Numbered from the stretch's first letter, positions 7,414 through 17,636 are shown. The stretch is 64,000 nucleotides of DNA from Anabaena subtropica FACHB-260 (GCF_014697105.1 NZ_JACJRF010000016.1:1-64000); one strand, 5' to 3'. Notes: generated by a model not told the origin, from the letters alone. Numbers and translations: made by a program.

Positions 7414-10275
7414 TCACACAGTCTTTTTCCCCCTAAAGCGGAAGAATAATTTCTCAAATTCAATCCAGATAAACATTAAGGAACTAAAGCCAAAACATAT
7501 TGCTAATTCTGTGGGTGGTAGCCATTGCAGACCAAAGAATGCCCGTAGGGGTGGAACGTAAATCAGCATCAGCTGCAAAATTGTAGTGACAATCACAGCC
7601 CCTAATACAAAGATATTAGAGAAGGGATTCATTTCAATGGTGAGTTGGTTGTTGGAACGGATAGCGATCGCATGACCCATTTGAGCGACACACAAGGAAG
7701 TGAAGACCATTGTTTTCCATCGGTCAGGGTCGAGTCCTGACCCTGTCACCGCTTGAGAATGATCGTAAGCCCATTTCATCAGGATAATGCTGATGATGGC
7801 GAAGATAATACCGATGCGTATCATGTAAGAACCCAAACCCCTAGCAAAAATGCTTTCACGGGGGCTAAAGGGGGGACGTTTCATCACATCCGGCTCTGGT
7901 GGTTCCACAGCTAAGGCTAAGGCTGGTAGACCATCTGTTACCAAGTTCATCCAGAGGATTTGTAGGGGTGTGAGGGGAACACCTCCTAATCCCATGAGGG
8001 GTGCAGCCGCAATGGTGAGAACTTCACCGATGTTACTACCGAGGATGTATTTAATAAAGCGGCGGATGTTTGTGTAAACAACTCGACCTTCTTTAGTAGC
8101 GGCGACAATAGTAGCAAAGTTGTCATCTAATAGCACCATATCACTGGCTTCTTTACTAACATCTGTACCGGTAATACCCATAGCAATACCGATATCAGCT
8201 TGTTTGAGGGCTGGAGCATCGTTGACACCATCCCCTGTCATGGCTACGAATCTACCCCGACGTTGCAGTGCTTGGACAATTCGCAATTTGTGTTCTGGGG
8301 CTACCCGTGCATAGATGCTTACCAAGTCAACTTGCTGTTCTAGTTCCTGGTCGCTCATCCGTTGCAATTCTTGACCTGTCAGAACTCTGTCACCTTCTTG
8401 GGCAATACCCAAGTCTGTGGCGATCGCTCGTGCTGTTAGTTGGTGGTCGCCTGTAATCATGATGGGGCGAATACCCGCTTCTCGGCATTCTTGGACGGCG
8501 GCTCTAACTTCGGGACGTGGTGCATCTAGCATCCCCACCAAACCCAGCCAAACCATTCCTTGTTCTGATGTTTCATCAGACCCCTCCGGCGGCACTTCTG
8601 CTAGAGGTTTGTAGGCAAAACCTAATACCCGCAAACCTTTAGCGGCCATTTGGTCATTTGTTGCCAAAATTTGTTGGCGTTGTTCATCATTCAAGGGGGC
8701 AGAGTCTACACCCAAATTAATCGCTGTACAACGTGCCAAAATCAACTCCGGCGAACCTTTGGTAAACATCATGTAAGGTTCACTGTTGACCAAACCTGCC
8801 AGGGCTGGATCGATGGCTGTCATCGCAGGTTCACCCGTGGCTACTTGCTCTACCTGAGCAATCACGCTCATGCGTTTGCGTTCCGATGAGAAGGGAAACT
8901 CGCTCACACGGGGTAATTTATAGTTCCACTGGTCTTTTTCAATACCTGCTTTTCCTGCCAGTGTCACCAACGCCCCTTCGGTGGGGTCGCCTAAAATTAT
9001 CCATTCCCCTTTTTCTTTTTGTAAGACTGAATCGTTACAAACAGCACAGGCGACTAATAAAGCCGGAATTTCGGGATAATCTTCCGCAGGAATGTTTTGA
9101 CCATCTAGCTGAAACTCACCAACAGGAGCGTAACCTTCGCCTGTGACGCGAAAAGCCTTTTGGTTTGTGTACACCGATTGCACTACCATTTTGTTCTGGG
9201 TGAGTGTACCGGTTTTATCAGAACAAATAGTCGTGACTGAACCCAAAGTTTCTACTGCTGGAAGTTTGCGAATTAAGGCATGATGACGCACCATGCGCTG
9301 GGTTCCCAATGCCAAAGTAACTGTAATTACGGCGGGTAAGCCTTCTGGGACTACAGCTACCGCCATACTCAAAGAAACTTCCAGCAAGTCTCTGAGGGGG
9401 CTAAAATTCCCTGCCTGAACTACACCACCGATAACAACGATCGCTACTAAAACCAAGGAACCTGTGACTAGGACATTTCCTAGTTGGGTCATGCGTTGTT
9501 GCAAGGGGGTGGGTTTATTTTCCACCGACTGCAACATGGTGGCAATTTTACCTAGTTCCGTACTCATGCCAGTGTTAGTTACTAGCACCTTGCCACGCCC
9601 TTGGACGACTTCCGTACCTTGAAAAACTAAATTAATGCGATCGCCTAAAGATGTATCTTCTGGTAGTTCTAAAGTTGCTTGTTTACTGACTGGGTGCGCT
9701 TCACCGGTCAGTGCTGACTCTCGCACTTGTAAATTCGCCTGCTCAATTAAGCGTCCATCGGCGGATATTTGCACCCCAGCCTCTAGAAGCATCACATCCC
9801 CTGGGACTACATCTTTGGCTGCTATGTCTACCAACTTGTTACCACGGATCACCCGCACTGAGGGAGACGCGAGTTTTTTCAAAGCTGCGAGGGCTTGTTC
9901 AGCACGGGTTTCCTGCACATAACCAAGAACACCATTGAGAATCACAATCGCTAAAATGGCGATCGTATCTTTAAAGGGTATTTCCCCAGGCTTAAGTTCT
10001 CCTGCCTGCCAAGAGAAAAAATCTAAAGAGCCAGAAATAAAAGCTACTGCAATCAGCATCAACAACATAATGTTCTTGAACTGATCGAGTAAAATCTCCC
10101 AAGTGCTACGACCTCCGTGTTCTTCTAGTTCGTTGGGGCCGTATTTTTGCAACCGTTGTTCAACTTCTTCGATTGTTAAGCCACCGTCTGCATTACTATT
10201 GAGCAGTCCGAGTGCTTTATCAACTTCCAAACTATGCCAAGTAGTGGAACTTTCAGGCAGAGAATTAGCAGACAT
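7414..10275 (-). CDS. P-type Ca2+-transporting ATPase (P2A)
   Basis: This about 953-residue membrane ATPase probably exports Ca2+ at the cost of ATP. Visible parts: an N-terminal cation-ATPase domain ([17 protein letters not shown]), actuator loop [10 protein letters not shown] (TGE), PEGLPAV in M4, phosphorylation motif [10 protein letters not shown] (Asp353 counted from the ATG), nucleotide-binding KGSPELIL, the hinge [21 protein letters not shown], and C-terminal membrane helices. The M5-M6 region with [20 protein letters not shown] is typical of SERCA/PMR1-like pumps; PacL of Synechococcus belongs to this family. A GTG at 10287 could add four residues, but ATG at 10275 is the simpler start. 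It ends in the low-complexity tract in front of recF (100 bp away) and may be co-transcribed with it. Confidence 0.92.
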   Translation of the reverse strand: MSANSLPESSTTWHSLEVDKALGLLNSNADGGLTIEEVEQRLQKYGPNELEEHGGRSTWEILLDQFKNIMLLMLIAVAFISGSLDFFSWQAGELKPGEIPFKDTIAILAIVILNGVLGYVQETRAEQALAALKKLASPSVRVIRGNKLVDIAAKDVVPGDVMLLEAGVQISADGRLIEQANLQVRESALTGEAHPVSKQATLELPEDTSLGDRINLVFQGTEVVQGRGKVLVTNTGMSTELGKIATMLQSVENKPTPLQQRMTQLGNVLVTGSLVLVAIVVIGGVVQAGNFSPLRDLLEVSLSMAVAVVPEGLPAVITVTLALGTQRMVRHHALIRKLPAVETLGSVTTICSDKTGTLTQNKMVVQSVYTNQKAFRVTGEGYAPVGEFQLDGQNIPAEDYPEIPALLVACAVCNDSVLQKEKGEWIILGDPTEGALVTLAGKAGIEKDQWNYKLPRVSEFPFSSERKRMSVIAQVEQVATGEPAMTAIDPALAGLVNSEPYMMFTKGSPELILARCTAINLGVDSAPLNDEQRQQILATNDQMAAKGLRVLGFAYKPLAEVPPEGSDETSEQGMVWLGLVGMLDAPRPEVRAAVQECREAGIRPIMITGDHQLTARAIATDLGIAQEGDRVLTGQELQRMSDQELEQQVDLVSIYARVAPEHKLRIVQALQRRGRFVAMTGDGVNDAPALKQADIGIAMGITGTDVSKEASDMVLLDDNFATIVAATKEGRVVYTNIRRFIKYILGSNIGEVLTIAAAPLMGLGGVPLTPLQILWMNLVTDGLPALALAVEPPEPDVMKRPPFSPRESIFARGLGSYMIRIGIIFAIISIILMKWAYDHSQAVTGSGLDPDRWKTMVFTSLCVAQMGHAIAIRSNNQLTIEMNPFSNIFVLGAVIVTTILQLMLIYVPPLRAFFGLQWLPPTELAICFGFSSLMFIWIEFEKLFFRFRGKKTV

Positions 10276-10626
10276 TGTGTAAGTCACAGAAAATGGTTAC
10301 AGATTTCGATCATAATTTAGTGATGGACAGAAAACCATCCACCAAAGTTACATTACGGCTATTGCCTAGATGTATGAGTATTAACTTATGTTGCTACTTA
10401 TGCGGGTAATTTAGTCATGAATAATGGGTAACAGTTTCTTCCTAATCACCCATTACTGAGCAGACAAGAGTCAATTTATTTTCTTTTGGTGCATCATGTA
10501 TTATTTCTTCAGCCAGAGTTTTTTGGCAGATATTGTACTGATAATAGAGAATAACATCCAGTCTAAATTTGGATCACAAATGCCATGCCACAATTAATTT
10601 TAGGCGTGCTAAACCGTTAAATAAAT
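10276..10626. other. Divergent promoter region
   Basis: About 350 bp between the start of the calcium ATPase gene and the transglutaminase-like gene. It must contain both promoters. I see no gene, tRNA or strong hairpin. A short near-direct repeat, AATAATGGGTAACAG and CTAATCACCCATTACTGAG, forms a loose inverted pair at about 10420-10460. Confidence 0.4.
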
Positions 10627-12306
10627 ATGCTTGATATGAGTTTTGCACCCACCAGTTTGACCGTTAGCCAAATGTTAGGGACTAGGACAATTAGACCATT
10701 GACGGCTGCTACTTTATGTGGCATCGCTTTTATCCAAGATAGACTGATCGCTATTGATAGTATCAAGGGGCATTTACTAGAGATTGACCCAAAAACTGAT
10801 AACAGCAAGATTCTCAACCCCCACCAAGCTAAAGAGTTCACAGATGTAACTGGTTTAGCGGTTTGGGAAGATAATCTTTGGGTAACTCGCGGTAACAGTG
10901 TCTATTTATCCAAGCTTTCATCTTTAGGCTTAGAACATTTTGTGACTTTGCCTTACAGTGCCGACGGTGTAGCTGTTTGGGAATCAACAGTTTACGTTAG
11001 TTGCCATAGGTTAGGCTACATTCTGATTTTTGACCGCGATACCCGTAAAGAGATTACCAGATTCTATGCCCCTGGGGTGGGAATTGAGAATTTAGTGGTC
11101 AATGGTGACACACTTTGGGTTTGCGATCGCACCGAACAAACAGTCTACTCTATGGATAGGGCAACTGGGGAAGTTCGATTTAGTGTTTTAACCCCCTTTG
11201 AATCGCCTACAGGTATAGCAGTACATTTAAATGGCGAAACAGGGCGAGAAAATCTTTATGTCGCTTATGCCTCAGAGGAACCATATATCCGGGACAACCC
11301 TAACGCTGACCCCAATCATGAATTAACATACCGCGATCGCACTTTTATTCACCCCCTCTATTATCATCACGAGCCAGATAAACACTACGCCCTTTCTAAC
11401 GGTTATTTAATTGAAATGTCCTACGCTGAGGAAATTTCCCCCTTAGAAGAGGTGTATTTACCAGAGGTAGAATGGCGTATCGCTCTCCCTTCAGAAACTG
11501 AACGTCAAAAAATCCAACACATTGAACCCATCGGTATACCTTTTACAGAAGAAGTTATTGATGGACAAAGGGTAGCGGTGTTTAAATTTGATGCCTTGAC
11601 TCCTGGCGAACGCCACATATTTGGCTGGAAAGCATTATTAGAAGTCCGAGGTATTAAGTATCGCATCACACCTAAAGATGTAGAAAATATTCCCGAACTA
11701 TCACCGGAATTTCAAGCCCGCTACTTGGTGGATGATGACGATTTAGCAATGGATACGAGTATTGTCCGCCGTGCGGCTGAAGAAGCCGTTGGTTCGGAAA
11801 CCAACCTGTTGCGGAAAATGTACAGCATCCGTAACTACGTTTATGATGAATTATCTTATGGTATTAAACCATACATAGATACGCCAGATATAGTTTTAGA
11901 ACGAGGCGTTGGTTCCTGTGGCGAGTATGTAGGCGTGTTACTAGCTCTTTGCCGCTTGAATGGTATCCCTTGCCGCACCGTTGGTAGATATAAATGCCCT
12001 CCACATGGACAACAACAAGGAGTCCCCTTATATCCAGATTTTAATCATGTGTGGTTAGAATTTTACATCCCTGGTTTTGGCTGGTTGCCAATGGAATCTA
12101 ACCCTGATGACTTGGGTAGTGATAGCCAGTATCCCACCCGCTTTTTTATGGGCTTATGCTGGTATCACATTGAAATCGGCAAAGGTGTTTCCTTTGAAAC
12201 TCTCAGTAGTCAAGGTACGAGATTAACCAAAGATGATATCCCTATAGGTGATTTGGCAATTAACCATATTCGCTTTACGATTCTCAAAGAATTACCAGCT
12301 TTTTGA
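10627..12306 (+). CDS. Beta-propeller and transglutaminase-like protein
   Basis: At 559 residues the protein has two parts. Residues about 20-220 look like repeated beta-propeller blades (for example LTGLAVWEDNLWVTRGNSVYL-type and NLVVNGDTLWVCDRTEQTVY). Residues about 375-530 form a transglutaminase-like cysteine-protease-fold domain with GVGSCGEYVGVLLA (Cys431), FNHVWLEFY (His474) and PMESNPDD (Asn492 or the adjacent acidic residues as the third member). The domain order would suit a peptidase or cross-linking enzyme that recognises a protein ligand. No signal peptide is clear, so it is likely cytoplasmic. The start at 10627 gives MLDMSFAPTSL; the second Met at residue 4 is an alternative. 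It stands alone. The exact substrate is unknown. Confidence 0.75.
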   Translation: MLDMSFAPTSLTVSQMLGTRTIRPLTAATLCGIAFIQDRLIAIDSIKGHLLEIDPKTDNSKILNPHQAKEFTDVTGLAVWEDNLWVTRGNSVYLSKLSSLGLEHFVTLPYSADGVAVWESTVYVSCHRLGYILIFDRDTRKEITRFYAPGVGIENLVVNGDTLWVCDRTEQTVYSMDRATGEVRFSVLTPFESPTGIAVHLNGETGRENLYVAYASEEPYIRDNPNADPNHELTYRDRTFIHPLYYHHEPDKHYALSNGYLIEMSYAEEISPLEEVYLPEVEWRIALPSETERQKIQHIEPIGIPFTEEVIDGQRVAVFKFDALTPGERHIFGWKALLEVRGIKYRITPKDVENIPELSPEFQARYLVDDDDLAMDTSIVRRAAEEAVGSETNLLRKMYSIRNYVYDELSYGIKPYIDTPDIVLERGVGSCGEYVGVLLALCRLNGIPCRTVGRYKCPPHGQQQGVPLYPDFNHVWLEFYIPGFGWLPMESNPDDLGSDSQYPTRFFMGLCWYHIEIGKGVSFETLSSQGTRLTKDDIPIGDLAINHIRFTILKELPAF

Positions 12307-12440
12307 ATCTGTTTCTAAGAATTGAAATTGGGCATAGGGGATGATGAAATATCTCCTCTGTCCCCAAAGTTATAAGTTAAGAAATTTTAGCGTATATACC
12401 TTTAAATTGCGTTACGAGCAAAGGATGCTATTTTACTAAT

Positions 12441-13712
12441 CTATGATACATTTTTGACTATCACAATACCTTTCTGCTCATAAATTGGCATAACTAATTT
12501 TTTTAAAGCTGGCAATTCTCGGTGGAAAAATATAGACCCGATAATACAAGCAATACCATCAATTATTAATGTGTTGGGTGCGCCAATACGATTAGCTAAT
12601 GCACCACCTAATAAATTACCGATAGGAATTATTCCTAAAAATGACATTGTATATAAGCTCATCAATCTACCGCGCTTATTTTCTTCGACAATTGTCTGAA
12701 GAAAGGTGTTACTGGCAGCGATTTGTAAAATTGTTCCTAAGCCGACAAACAACATTGTAAATAGAGAAAGGGGTAAAAATCTTGAGGCAGAAAAGGCAAT
12801 TAAACCCACACCTAAAATTGCCGGGGCAATAGCAATTAATTGACCAATACCTACAATTGTTCTTCTTGTCGCTAAATAAATACCACCCGATAAGGCTCCT
12901 AAACCCGAAGCTGCCATTAAGAAACCCAAAGTTTCTGCACCACCTTTGAGAATTGTTTCGGCAAAAATTGGTACAAGAATTGTATTTTGTAGACCCATTA
13001 AACTAACTAAAGTTGATAGCAGTAAAATAGCTCGAATTGGCGGAAAGCTAAAGGCATATACAAATCCTTCCTTAACTTGCTGCCAAGGATTACCGTCAAT
13101 TGCCGACAGTTTCCAAGGTTTAACTTTCATCGCCAATAAACCAGCAATGACTGCAATATAACTTAAGCCATCAATTAAAAAACAATACGTTATCCCAATA
13201 GTAGAAATTAGTAAACCCCCAACTGCTGGGCCAATTAACCGCGCACCATTAATCATTGTCGAATTAACAGCGATCGCATTGGCTAAATCTTCCCGGCATT
13301 CCACTAGTTCTGGGACAAATGCTTGCCTTGCTGGTGCATCTAAGGCACTAACAAATCCTTGAAACAAGCTTAAGGCAATGATGTGCCAAATTTGAATCAT
13401 CCCGGTGAATGTTAATATAGCTAATGCTAAGGACTGAATCATCGACAGCATCTGTGTACCAATTAAGGTACGATACCGGGAAAATCTATCTACAAATACT
13501 CCCCCAAATGGCGCCAGAAAAAAGCTAGGAATTTGGCTAGTAAAACCAACAATTCCTAACATTAATGGCGAATTAGTTAATTCATAAACTAGCCATACGG
13601 TAGCTAGTTGTGTCATCCATGTACCAATCAAAGAAATTCCTTGCCCTGCAAAAAACAGTCGATAATTTCTTGATCTGAAAGCAGGTATTTGTAGCCAGTT
13701 TTTTTTATTCAT
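12441..13712 (-). CDS. MFS transporter, EntS/MFS_3-type exporter
   Basis: This 423-residue protein shows about 12 hydrophobic segments and the MFS signatures GQGISLIGTWMTQLATVWLV near the N-terminus and GGVFVDRFSRYRTLIG (loop 2-3 motif A, about residues 75-90). The pattern is that of the MFS_3/DUF894 group that includes the enterobactin exporter EntS and macrolide-efflux-like pumps. The substrate is unknown. It follows a marR gene on the same strand with a 244-bp gap. That gap contains a copy of the 18-bp motif also found in front of marR, so the pump is probably a MarR-controlled efflux gene. The ATG at 13712 is followed by MNKKNWLQIPAFRSRNYR. Confidence 0.85.
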   Translation of the reverse strand: MNKKNWLQIPAFRSRNYRLFFAGQGISLIGTWMTQLATVWLVYELTNSPLMLGIVGFTSQIPSFFLAPFGGVFVDRFSRYRTLIGTQMLSMIQSLALAILTFTGMIQIWHIIALSLFQGFVSALDAPARQAFVPELVECREDLANAIAVNSTMINGARLIGPAVGGLLISTIGITYCFLIDGLSYIAVIAGLLAMKVKPWKLSAIDGNPWQQVKEGFVYAFSFPPIRAILLLSTLVSLMGLQNTILVPIFAETILKGGAETLGFLMAASGLGALSGGIYLATRRTIVGIGQLIAIAPAILGVGLIAFSASRFLPLSLFTMLFVGLGTILQIAASNTFLQTIVEENKRGRLMSLYTMSFLGIIPIGNLLGGALANRIGAPNTLIIDGIACIIGSIFFHRELPALKKLVMPIYEQKGIVIVKNVS

Positions 13713-13832
13713 TAATCATTAAATAACAACTGATTTATTTAACTCAAGACTAACTTTCGCAGATATTCTTGGTATAATCCCAAAGACGTATCCTTAAATA
13801 TTCTTTTGGTTATTCACTACATTTAATTATTT

Positions 13833-13861
13833 AACGTGAGTCTCCAACGGAGGCGCACGTT
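13833..13861. promoter_or_regulatory. Hairpin in the marR-MFS gap
   Basis: Inverted repeat AACGTG (13833-13838) / CACGTT (13856-13861) with an inner CTCC/GGAG pair and an AAC loop. On the minus strand it lies between marR and the MFS gene. It has no long T-run, so it may be a weak terminator, a processing site or a repeat. Confidence 0.4.
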
Positions 13862-13884
13862 TATTTAAGTTTTTTGCTCTTTAT

Positions 13885-13902
13885 TTAGTGTGCGTAATAT
13901 TT
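13885..13902. promoter_or_regulatory. Putative MarR operator, copy in front of the MFS gene
   Basis: TTAGTGTGCGTAATATTT differs at one position from the copy at 14436-14453 upstream of marR. Both lie in the DNA just upstream of a start codon on the minus strand: marR (start 14424) and the MFS gene (start 13712). Binding by the MarR protein is inference. Confidence 0.5.
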
Positions 13903-13956
13903 TTCTATAAAAAACCAAAAACTTCTTCATCCTCATGGGTGATTCAATGAAACTTA

Positions 13957-14424
13957 CTAAGATAGATTAGCGATCGCTCGATTTAAAAGTTGAGAAAATA
14001 GTTCACGATCAGCAGTAGAAATCCCTTGCATCGCCTCTTCCAGTAATTCTGCGGCCAGTGGTGGTAAAACAGTTTCTAATTCCCTACCTGCATCAGTCAG
14101 CCAGATCCGCCAAATTCGGCGATCGTGTACATCCCTTTCTCTACGCACCAAGCCACGTTCTTCCATCCGGTCTAGAACACCTGTAAGCGTACCGCCTACT
14201 TGCTTGAGTTTATCCCCAATACTCGAAGTAGGTAAACCATCTTCTTGCCACAGACAGCATAAAACAAACCAATGAAATGGAGTCATTCCAAAAGGTTCTA
14301 GTCTTTCCGTAAACTTGCGGGTCAAGAGTTGTGAAAGTAATTTGATTCTGTACCCCACATTGTACGGGGCAAGGTTTTGCTGCCACGATTCAGAAGTTGG
14401 TGAATGGTCAGGTTGGGCAATCAT
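13957..14424 (-). CDS. MarR-family transcriptional regulator
   Basis: The 155-residue protein has the MarR winged helix: TSSIGDKLKQVGGTLTGVLD (recognition region, about residues 80-99) and the wing RRERDVHDRRIWRIWLTDAG with the conserved DRR. MarR proteins bind palindromic operators as dimers and are usually released by small ligands, often regulating a neighbouring pump. Here the MFS exporter lies downstream and both genes have the same 18-bp motif upstream, pointing to self-control and control of the pump. The start ATG at 14424 gives MIAQPDHSPTSESWQQ. A GT39 gene lies upstream on the same strand, 97 bp away. Confidence 0.9.
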   Translation of the reverse strand: MIAQPDHSPTSESWQQNLAPYNVGYRIKLLSQLLTRKFTERLEPFGMTPFHWFVLCCLWQEDGLPTSSIGDKLKQVGGTLTGVLDRMEERGLVRRERDVHDRRIWRIWLTDAGRELETVLPPLAAELLEEAMQGISTADRELFSQLLNRAIANLS

Positions 14425-14435
14425 TAGAAAATTAC

Positions 14436-14453
14436 TTAGTGCGCGTAATATTT
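14436..14453. promoter_or_regulatory. Putative MarR operator, copy in front of marR
   Basis: TTAGTGCGCGTAATATTT begins 12 bp upstream of the marR start codon. It overlaps an inverted pair ATTAC (14431-14435) and GTAAT (14445-14449). It matches 17 of 18 bases of the motif in front of the MFS gene. Confidence 0.5.
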
Positions 14454-14461
14454 ATTATAGA

Positions 14462-14490
14462 TTGGTCAATAGTCAATGGTCAATGGTCAT
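14462..14490. repeat. Heptamer tandem repeat (STRR-like)
   Basis: Consecutive TCAATAG/TCAATGG heptamers (GGTCAATAGTCAATGGTCAA, then TGGTCA) lie between marR and the end of the GT39 gene. Heptameric short tandem repeats are characteristic of heterocystous cyanobacterial intergenic DNA. Confidence 0.6.
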
Positions 14491-14521
14491 TCTCACCCGA
14501 CTCTTCTGCTTTGCATCTTGC

Positions 14522-16195
14522 CTATGGTTGGACTTGGATCAATTTGTAGTTGTCTACTTCCCCGATGATGCGGTGGGGTCTGGATATTTCAGGTGAATTA
14601 TTTTGATCTACCCAAGCATAGCTAGAAGGTGGTAATTGGGCAATTGTATCTACTTTTTGACCGTGAACAGGAGTGTAAAAATTGAGCAAGACAGAGTTTT
14701 TACCGTTTACCTGTACAAAGTGAATGGGGTGGTCTTGTAAAATGGAAGCGATCGCTGGTTGTTGTAAAAATGTGCGATAAGTAGGGTTATAGTCGCCCAA
14801 TAAGCCAAAGCCACCAGCAAACGCCAAAGCTAACCAGCAGGGAATTAACCAACCTGCTATCCAATAACTAGATGTGAGAAACTTACAGCCAAATTTATAG
14901 CGACCAATCCAGACCATCGGCACAATAAACCAACTTAAGCCTACAATTAAACCAATAACTGCATACTTGCGATCAGCCAAGCTGGTCGGAACGCCATCAC
15001 CTACGATAGAGTGCAGCCTATCGCCCCAGATAAAAACAACTATAGCTGCTATCAAAAATAAAATACCAATTACACTACAAGCGTAGCTGAGAATACGCAG
15101 AATATTTCCTTTTTGCCGCCAGGGTTTTCTTGTTGCATATCCCATATCGTAAATTTTGCCTAACCAGTCTAAACCTATGGCTGCGAGTAAAGCGATGAAA
15201 GGATAAAGACAAAGACCGTAGTGAGACAGACGAGTAGAAAAAATGCTGAGTTCTACAAATAAAATAATTGGAAATCCAACCAGTATCAGATGATAATGAA
15301 GTTTAGGGCGAAGAATAACTAAAAATAATCCTAAAAGACTAAAAAATGTCCAAGGAAAAGCTTTTAAAGATATATTCCAGAAATAGAATAAAATACCATT
15401 TCCATCACGCTCTTCAGAGCCAAGCCTTAATACAAATTCCACTAGAGTAGCGAATATATTATTGCTGTGGCGTTGCCAATTAAACCATGACCAAACAAAT
15501 ATAGGAATAAAACCACTCATTAAACCCAAATACAGCCAGGGGTTAGTCAAATGACGATGACGACGATGTTCAAAAATTAAATAGGGTAACAAAGCTACAG
15601 TTGGGAGAACAATCACAAAACTTCTGACTAAAAATCCTAAACCCAAACTTAACCCAGCAATAAAAATTAATCCAGAGCTATATTTATAATTAGGATATAA
15701 TTCGGCTTGAATCAGCGAGTAAATGGCTAAAAGTATTAAGAAAATCATTGGCATATCAGGATTGCCTAAACGGCAATATTGCAGCCAGAGAAATTCCAGA
15801 CTTAAAATTGCTGTAGCTAGCCAAGCTAACTTTTGATTCAGGATAATTTTGCCGATTTCATAGACAAGTAATAGGGAAAAAATTCCACAAATCATGCTAG
15901 GAAGTCTGACAGTAAATTCATTGACTCCAAATAGCTGATAAAAACTAGCAATTAACCAATAAAAACCAGGAGTTTTATGGTGGATATTACTCCAAGCTGA
16001 CACCCAATCCCCAGAATCAAATATTTGACGCGCACGCCAAGCATAAAGCGCTTCATCATGGGCGATTAAACTATTTTCTCCAGAACTCAATAATAATAAT
16101 GGGGTTGTCCAAACAAACAAAGTGATGTAGGGAAAGGCTACTGAGAAGCTGATTCGTTGCCAAGTAGACTGTAATGATTGTAATTTATAGAACAT
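14522..16195 (-). CDS. Membrane glycosyltransferase, GT39/ArnT-like (PMT family)
   Basis: The 557-residue protein has many membrane segments and the N-terminal GT39 pattern: an early acidic motif in a periplasmic loop (HDEALYAWRARQIFDSGDW, about residues 46-64) and HHKTPGFYWL after it, as in ArnT/PMT enzymes that use polyprenyl-phosphate sugar donors. The first loop acidic residue is the expected catalytic site. Acceptor unknown; in cyanobacteria such enzymes often modify lipids, polysaccharide or proteins. About ten transmembrane helices are followed by a small C-terminal periplasmic part with VQVNGKNSVLLNFYTP. Start ATG at 16195 (MFYKLQSLQSTWQRI). It is divergent from a methyltransferase gene with a 95-bp shared promoter region. 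Confidence 0.8.
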   Translation of the reverse strand: MFYKLQSLQSTWQRISFSVAFPYITLFVWTTPLLLLSSGENSLIAHDEALYAWRARQIFDSGDWVSAWSNIHHKTPGFYWLIASFYQLFGVNEFTVRLPSMICGIFSLLLVYEIGKIILNQKLAWLATAILSLEFLWLQYCRLGNPDMPMIFLILLAIYSLIQAELYPNYKYSSGLIFIAGLSLGLGFLVRSFVIVLPTVALLPYLIFEHRRHRHLTNPWLYLGLMSGFIPIFVWSWFNWQRHSNNIFATLVEFVLRLGSEERDGNGILFYFWNISLKAFPWTFFSLLGLFLVILRPKLHYHLILVGFPIILFVELSIFSTRLSHYGLCLYPFIALLAAIGLDWLGKIYDMGYATRKPWRQKGNILRILSYACSVIGILFLIAAIVVFIWGDRLHSIVGDGVPTSLADRKYAVIGLIVGLSWFIVPMVWIGRYKFGCKFLTSSYWIAGWLIPCWLALAFAGGFGLLGDYNPTYRTFLQQPAIASILQDHPIHFVQVNGKNSVLLNFYTPVHGQKVDTIAQLPPSSYAWVDQNNSPEISRPHRIIGEVDNYKLIQVQP

Positions 16196-16290
16196 TAAGT
16201 ACTGTGCAAATGCGTGGATGGATAGGAAATTTATTAAAATATATTAAGAAGGACTGAAGTTGCACTAAAAAGACTGACATATAAACATTT

Positions 16291-16935
16291 ATGTTGCTAA
16301 GACCGGATCAACGCTTAAAATTAGACGATACAGACGACCAACTATTTTATGCCTATCCCCGCTTTGTCACCCATGTTGATGAAGGTTTTATTCAACAATT
16401 GACGGATTTATATAGAGAGCGGCTACAACCTAACACACGCATATTAGACATGATGAGTAGCTGGGTTTCCCATCTACCAGCAGAGGTAAAGTTTGCTCAT
16501 GTGGAGGGACATGGACTCAACGGCGAGGAATTAGAACGTAATTCCCGACTTAATCATTACTTTGTGCAGAATCTCAACGAAAACCCTGGTTTACCTCTAC
16601 CAGACCAAGAATTTGATGCAGTTATCAATTGTGTTTCCGTACAGTACCTGCAATATCCAGAAGCAGTATTTTCGGAAATTTATCGCATCCTCAAACCTGG
16701 TGGTGTGGCAATTATTAGCTTTTCTAACCGGATGTTTTATCAAAAAGCGATTCAAGCCTGGCGGGATGCTTCCGAACCAAGACGTTTAGAATTAGTTAAA
16801 CGCTACTTTGCTTCAGTACCCGGATTTAGCACCCCAGAAATCATTGCTCATAAATCAACAGCACCCAATTTCTTGCAGTGGTTAGGTGCGCCGGGAGGAG
16901 ATCCCTTTTATGCAGCGATCGCTTACCGAAAATAG
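16291..16935 (+). CDS. SAM-dependent methyltransferase (class I, Methyltransf_11-like)
   Basis: At 214 residues it is a small class I methyltransferase. The post-I region LDMMSSWVSHLP lacks the usual glycine-rich D-x-G-x-G motif, which is a divergence. Later motifs are good: FDAVINCVSVQYLQYPEAVF (motif II) and YRILKPGGVAIISFSNRMF (motif III). The substrate is unknown. The missing glycine motif leaves SAM binding uncertain. It is next to but divergent from the GT39 gene. The start ATG at 16291 gives MLLRPDQRLKLDDTDD. Confidence 0.75.
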   Translation: MLLRPDQRLKLDDTDDQLFYAYPRFVTHVDEGFIQQLTDLYRERLQPNTRILDMMSSWVSHLPAEVKFAHVEGHGLNGEELERNSRLNHYFVQNLNENPGLPLPDQEFDAVINCVSVQYLQYPEAVFSEIYRILKPGGVAIISFSNRMFYQKAIQAWRDASEPRRLELVKRYFASVPGFSTPEIIAHKSTAPNFLQWLGAPGGDPFYAAIAYRK

Positions 16936-17076
16936 AATGTTTCATCGGTCGGGAGCTAAACTTATATGTCTTCATACTCTGCACTCCCCACAGAATTGGA
17001 TCAAAAGATAAATTTTTGGGTATGAACTGACAGCAGCACAGATAATTGCCTCAAAGCTCAAGCATCAGGAGTAGAT

Positions 17077-17586
17077 ATGAAGTTTCCCCGTGCGTCTAGA
17101 ATTCTATCGGCTGTATTATTGTCTGTTTTATTACTGACTACAGCCTGTACCCCCCAAGCACCAGGACGTTTTGACCAAGCACAGCAAGAAAGTAGCCGTC
17201 AAAAAACTGGTCAAGCGGTAGCTAAAAACGCTACTCAAGGCAATGAATTTAACAAATTTTTCCCAAATGAAACAGCTGGTTATCAACGAGTATATACCCA
17301 AGAAAAAAAAGGTTTTGCTGAAGCCAAGTTGAAAAAAGATGGTAAGGATTTAGCGATGTTGTCTGTTTCAGATACTACGAGTACACCAGGAGCAGCCGCG
17401 AAATTCTCTAAGAGTACTAAGAAAATCGGTGGTTATCCGGCTGTGGAAGTAGGTAATACGCAAACAGCAGTTTTAGTAGGTAAATACCAGGTGAAAGTAT
17501 TGTCTCGTTCTCCGTCATTTACTGCAAGCGATCGCGCCAATTGGATCGAGAAATTCAACCTTGGAGGCTTGGCTGAACTCAACTAA
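17077..17586 (+). CDS. Putative lipoprotein, hypothetical
   Basis: The N-terminus MKFPRASRILSAVLLSVLLL is a signal peptide with a near-lipobox TTAC, giving a possible lipid-modified Cys24. The remaining about 145 residues are hydrophilic, with Lys/Ala/Gln-rich stretches and a beta-type section (KIGGYPAVEVGNTQTAVLVG). I do not recognise the family. It is likely exported and membrane-anchored. A GTG-started gene follows 50 bp downstream on the same strand, so the two may form an operon. Confidence 0.65.
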   Translation: MKFPRASRILSAVLLSVLLLTTACTPQAPGRFDQAQQESSRQKTGQAVAKNATQGNEFNKFFPNETAGYQRVYTQEKKGFAEAKLKKDGKDLAMLSVSDTTSTPGAAAKFSKSTKKIGGYPAVEVGNTQTAVLVGKYQVKVLSRSPSFTASDRANWIEKFNLGGLAELN

Positions 17587-17636
17587 GCTGCACTCAGAAA
17601 ATCAAGATAATAAAACCTAATAATTAGGAGATTGTT

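Noticed and set aside
7337-7561. Frames in the low-complexity tract after the ATPase gene
   Set aside because: The amino acids (GEVGEWGEM, HPPHLPHP) reflect simple-sequence DNA.
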